This document shows, one piece after another, positions 61,897-64,000 of a stretch of DNA of 64,000 bases. Numbering within the stretch: the stretch's first letter is position 1; each line of letters opens with the position of its first letter. The stretch lies in assembly GCA_963969495.1 (NCBI GenBank), contig OZ018322.1, forward strand, positions 156,015,848-156,079,847, in the 5' to 3' direction. The notes under the pieces are model-generated. The model searched no databases, was not told the DNA's origin, and saw only the letters and a program-made list of their open reading frames with translations. The stretch comes from Ceratothoa steindachneri. Its lineage: Eukaryota; Arthropoda; Malacostraca; Isopoda; Cymothoidae. The position numbers and the translations under genes were made by a program.

Positions 61897-62689
61897 AGCT
61901 GGGGCCTCTTATCATTAAGATACAAACGGAGGATGCTTCGGGGATGGCTTTTCCGATCCTTAAAATCCAAAGACTTGGTGAGAAGGGTTGAAGCGCGTCT
62001 AAAACTATTTTTACTAACAACACTGAGTGACGAATAACTCTTCCTTGGCTCTTCGAAACCACTTAATTCTTCTTTGGACGAAAGTGTAGTCGATTCCCTC
62101 TCGACTAACGAAGACGTTAATGGCTAATGTACCAGGCGGCGGCTTCAGAGAAAATCTGCCTATGAACTCCGAAGTATCGAATATATACTCCCAAATTATG
62201 GGTCCATAGCGAGAAGTCGCGATGTCCCCTCAATGGTCTTTCCATTGTTCTAATTTTCGCAGTATATATGGCAGATAAATGCAGCGCTGCGAACGGGACG
62301 TGAGGCCGACTAAATTCGCCTGCGACAATGGCATTTTACCCTCATGCGAATTGCATTGGGCGCACGGTCAACGGCGAACTGGGGAAGTCAGGGGAGTGAG
62401 GGAGGTATGACGGTGAACTGAGGTACTGGAAAAGGTGGGATGAGAATAAAAGAATTCCTTTTCTCTCTCCTTATTCTTTCACATAAGCCATTAACGATTT
62501 TTAAACTTTCAAGGACATAACCGTTCTTAATTTTTAGAGTGATGTTCACCGATGTCATTTTCACATTCCAGAATTTAATAATAACGTAGTTATTCATTTT
62601 GCAAAAATATGTTATTATTTTGCTAAATTTGAATCTTTGCGCAAGTAGTAATGCGGGGTGGATACTGAGTCTCCCCTTTCCCTCACCAC

Positions 62690-63207
62690 GTGTAAAGAAG
62701 AAAATTTAATAGAATATCTATCTATCAATCAGTCTCTCCATGGAAGTCAAGAGGATGAGGTGTACAAAATGGTCACTGACCAAAGTATTGGGGGGGGGGA
62801 GGGGAGACTCCGCATCCCCTCCCGTATTACTACTTGCGGTTGATTTCTTCGATCATGTTCGTACACTTATTCATGAATACTCAATTGATCGGATTGAATT
62901 TATGTCTAGTGAGTCAGCCCAACCGTTTTTCAACTACAATAACGGAAAAGAAGTTCTTGAACATCCCCAGTTTATGGATTTTGAAGATTAACTAATCGGT
63001 AAAAAATTCAAAAACGAGGTTATGGATCAGTTTTTCTTAGTCGGAGGTCTATCCGATCGTCACAATACTTCGACGGATAAGTTTTTCTGCATATTGCATT
63101 CTAACATGGATAATGGTGGTGAGAAAGTAGTGAACATCGCTATATTTGAAAAAAATCCCTGTTATTTGGCTTTCTCTCATGGTATTCCTATCAACTCACT
63201 AATATGA
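62690..63207 (+). pseudogene. Unknown ORF of a second Polinton, one stop
   Basis: ATG 62740 opens MEVKRMRCTKW. A G-rich slip region follows, then VDFFDHVRTLIHEYSIDRIE, SAQPFFNYNNGKEVL and FMDFED, a TAA at 62989, and, in the same frame, KNEVMDQFFLVGGLSDRHNT, KVVNIAIFEKNPCYLAFSHG to a stop at 63207. About 155 codons with a single stop, so decay is light. I recognise no family. The 60-bp leader and first codons resemble those of ORF B at 28.1 kb. It converges on the PolB remnant, separated by about 240 bp. Confidence 0.5.
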
Positions 63208-63443
63208 TGAAAACCAAGATTGAAGAGCCAAGGATGAATGATCTCCTTCTTAAAATATCGAGAGAATGTGATAAGTTATTGTGTAGACAAATTAAAACAT
63301 TGGTAATTAAACACGTTTTTTTATTTCATCTATATTTTAGTTCTATTAATCATAAAAATATTATTAATGATTAAAAATATATACATTAAGAGCTAATAAT
63401 AGCTGACAGAGATTTAATGGATATTAACTTTGTAAATGTCTTG

Positions 63444-64000
63444 TTAGCTCCCTTTGAAACCGAAAGGTATGGTTCGATAAATCCCTGGGAGTTTAATGCG
63501 TTTATGAAAGGTTTTTCTCAAAACCTTTTCCCCTCTCACCTCTTTCACCCCACCGTAATCCATGGCTCTGAAACCCATGAATGGTACAGAGATGTGACTA
63601 TTAGGCGTTTAATAGCATCGTAGGTTATTATATCCTTCGCCTGAGTGTTAATGGTTAATCCTTTAGTAAGAAGTATATACCTCACCCCACTCGTCTTTTG
63701 GATACGTACCGAATAGGATTTGGGGCTCTTTGAGCAAAATGAATCTCTATACGCCTCGGCACCGTACACATCTTTGATCTCATCGGTGAGATCACCTAGG
63801 AATTATCCAAGTCGAGGCTGTGGGTGGTATTTCCTAGCAATGAAGATGGCACTATCTCTGCCACAGTACAACAAACGTTCACCCAACGAGTCTAGGAGGC
63901 TATAGAGCTTGATTCGAGCATAGGTTATTATGAATGCTGGAATTGGAAGATTTGTTACATGTGACTCATCTTCTACATGTTCAGCCTTTTCCACTTTCGC
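63444..64000 (-). pseudogene. POLB: Polinton protein-primed DNA polymerase B, C-terminal part, broken; runs off the window
   Basis: The minus-strand frame entering from the right edge reads PIPAFIITYARIKLYSLLDS, LGERLLYCGRDSAIFI and HPQPRLG. A TAA at about 63803 replaces the aspartate codon in the usual LGDFLG, and the same frame continues FLGDLTDEI, DVYGAEAYRDSFCSKSPKSY, GLTINTQAKDIITYDAIKRL. After a frameshift come KTFHKRIKLPGIYRTIPFGF and a stop at 63444. The A-R-L-K-L-Y-S-x-L-D then Y-x-D-T-D-S order is palm motif C of Polinton family B polymerases. Here YCDTDS is YCGRDS, so one catalytic aspartate is gone. It lies on the opposite strand to the ORF at 62.7 kb. Confidence 0.9.

Overview
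The window looks like a gene-poor, repeat-dominated stretch of an animal nuclear genome, most likely an arthropod (crustacean-like would fit). The case rests on the mix of elements: Polinton/Maverick, hAT with arthropod-style core promoters, Tc1/mariner, CR1/jockey-like and L2-like LINEs, a Penelope fragment, tRNA-derived SINEs and very long (TA)n arrays. I found no intact host protein gene, no rRNA, no free-standing tRNA gene and no CRISPR array. Nearly every recognisable coding stretch is a decayed mobile-element gene. The clade is an inference; nothing seen fixes the species.

Layout. 0-6 kb: unique AT-rich DNA with a Tc1-like scrap, a long foldback inverted repeat (3.9-4.25 kb) between two (TA)n arrays, and the first exon of a multicopy protein family (4.84-5.13 kb) whose later exons, from another copy, lie on the minus strand at 11.1-12.06 kb. 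6-10.5 kb: two copies of an LTR-like dispersed repeat around a solo LTR. 13-16.3 kb: minisatellites and two tRNA-derived SINEs. 17.2-20.5 kb: a hAT element whose transposase is split by a (TA)n array. 20.9-23.6 kb: a second solo LTR abutting a LINE reverse-transcriptase pseudogene. 24.5-25.4 kb: a truncated mariner/Tc1 element. 26.84-33.71 kb: a Polinton with recognisable inverted ends. 35-38.5 kb: a higher-order tandem repeat and two LINE fragments. 38.7-40.1 and 51.2-53.0 kb: two more solo LTRs, both with perfect 5-bp target duplications. 46 kb: Penelope RT remnant. 49.4-50.6 kb: minus-strand mariner/Tc1 transposase. 51-55.7 kb: a 128-bp tandem repeat surrounding about 1.6 kb of a degenerate CTANN pentamer array. 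55.88-59.27 kb: a complete-looking hAT element on the minus strand. 60.5 kb to the end: (TA)n, a Tc1 terminus, a perfect palindrome and, at the right edge, the end of a second Polinton with DNA polymerase B.

Two systems stand out. First, the minus-strand hAT at 55.9-59.3 kb has, upstream of its transposase, a promoter laid out like an hsp70 promoter: a GAGA-type purine tract, seven perfectly phased heat-shock pentamers, a TATA box and a TCAGTC initiator at the canonical distance. This suggests a heat-inducible transposon or a captured heat-shock promoter. Second, the 6.9-kb Polinton keeps integrase with chromodomain, penton-type and major capsid proteins, and protease in order between its own ends, but has no visible DNA polymerase B or packaging ATPase. 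It carries two unrecognised ORFs, and the leader of one is shared with an ORF next to the PolB remnant at the right edge. All of these genes are broken by stops or frameshifts, so both describe past activity.

Uncertainties: element boundaries were set by eye, family names follow motif recognition without database searches, and low-confidence calls are marked.
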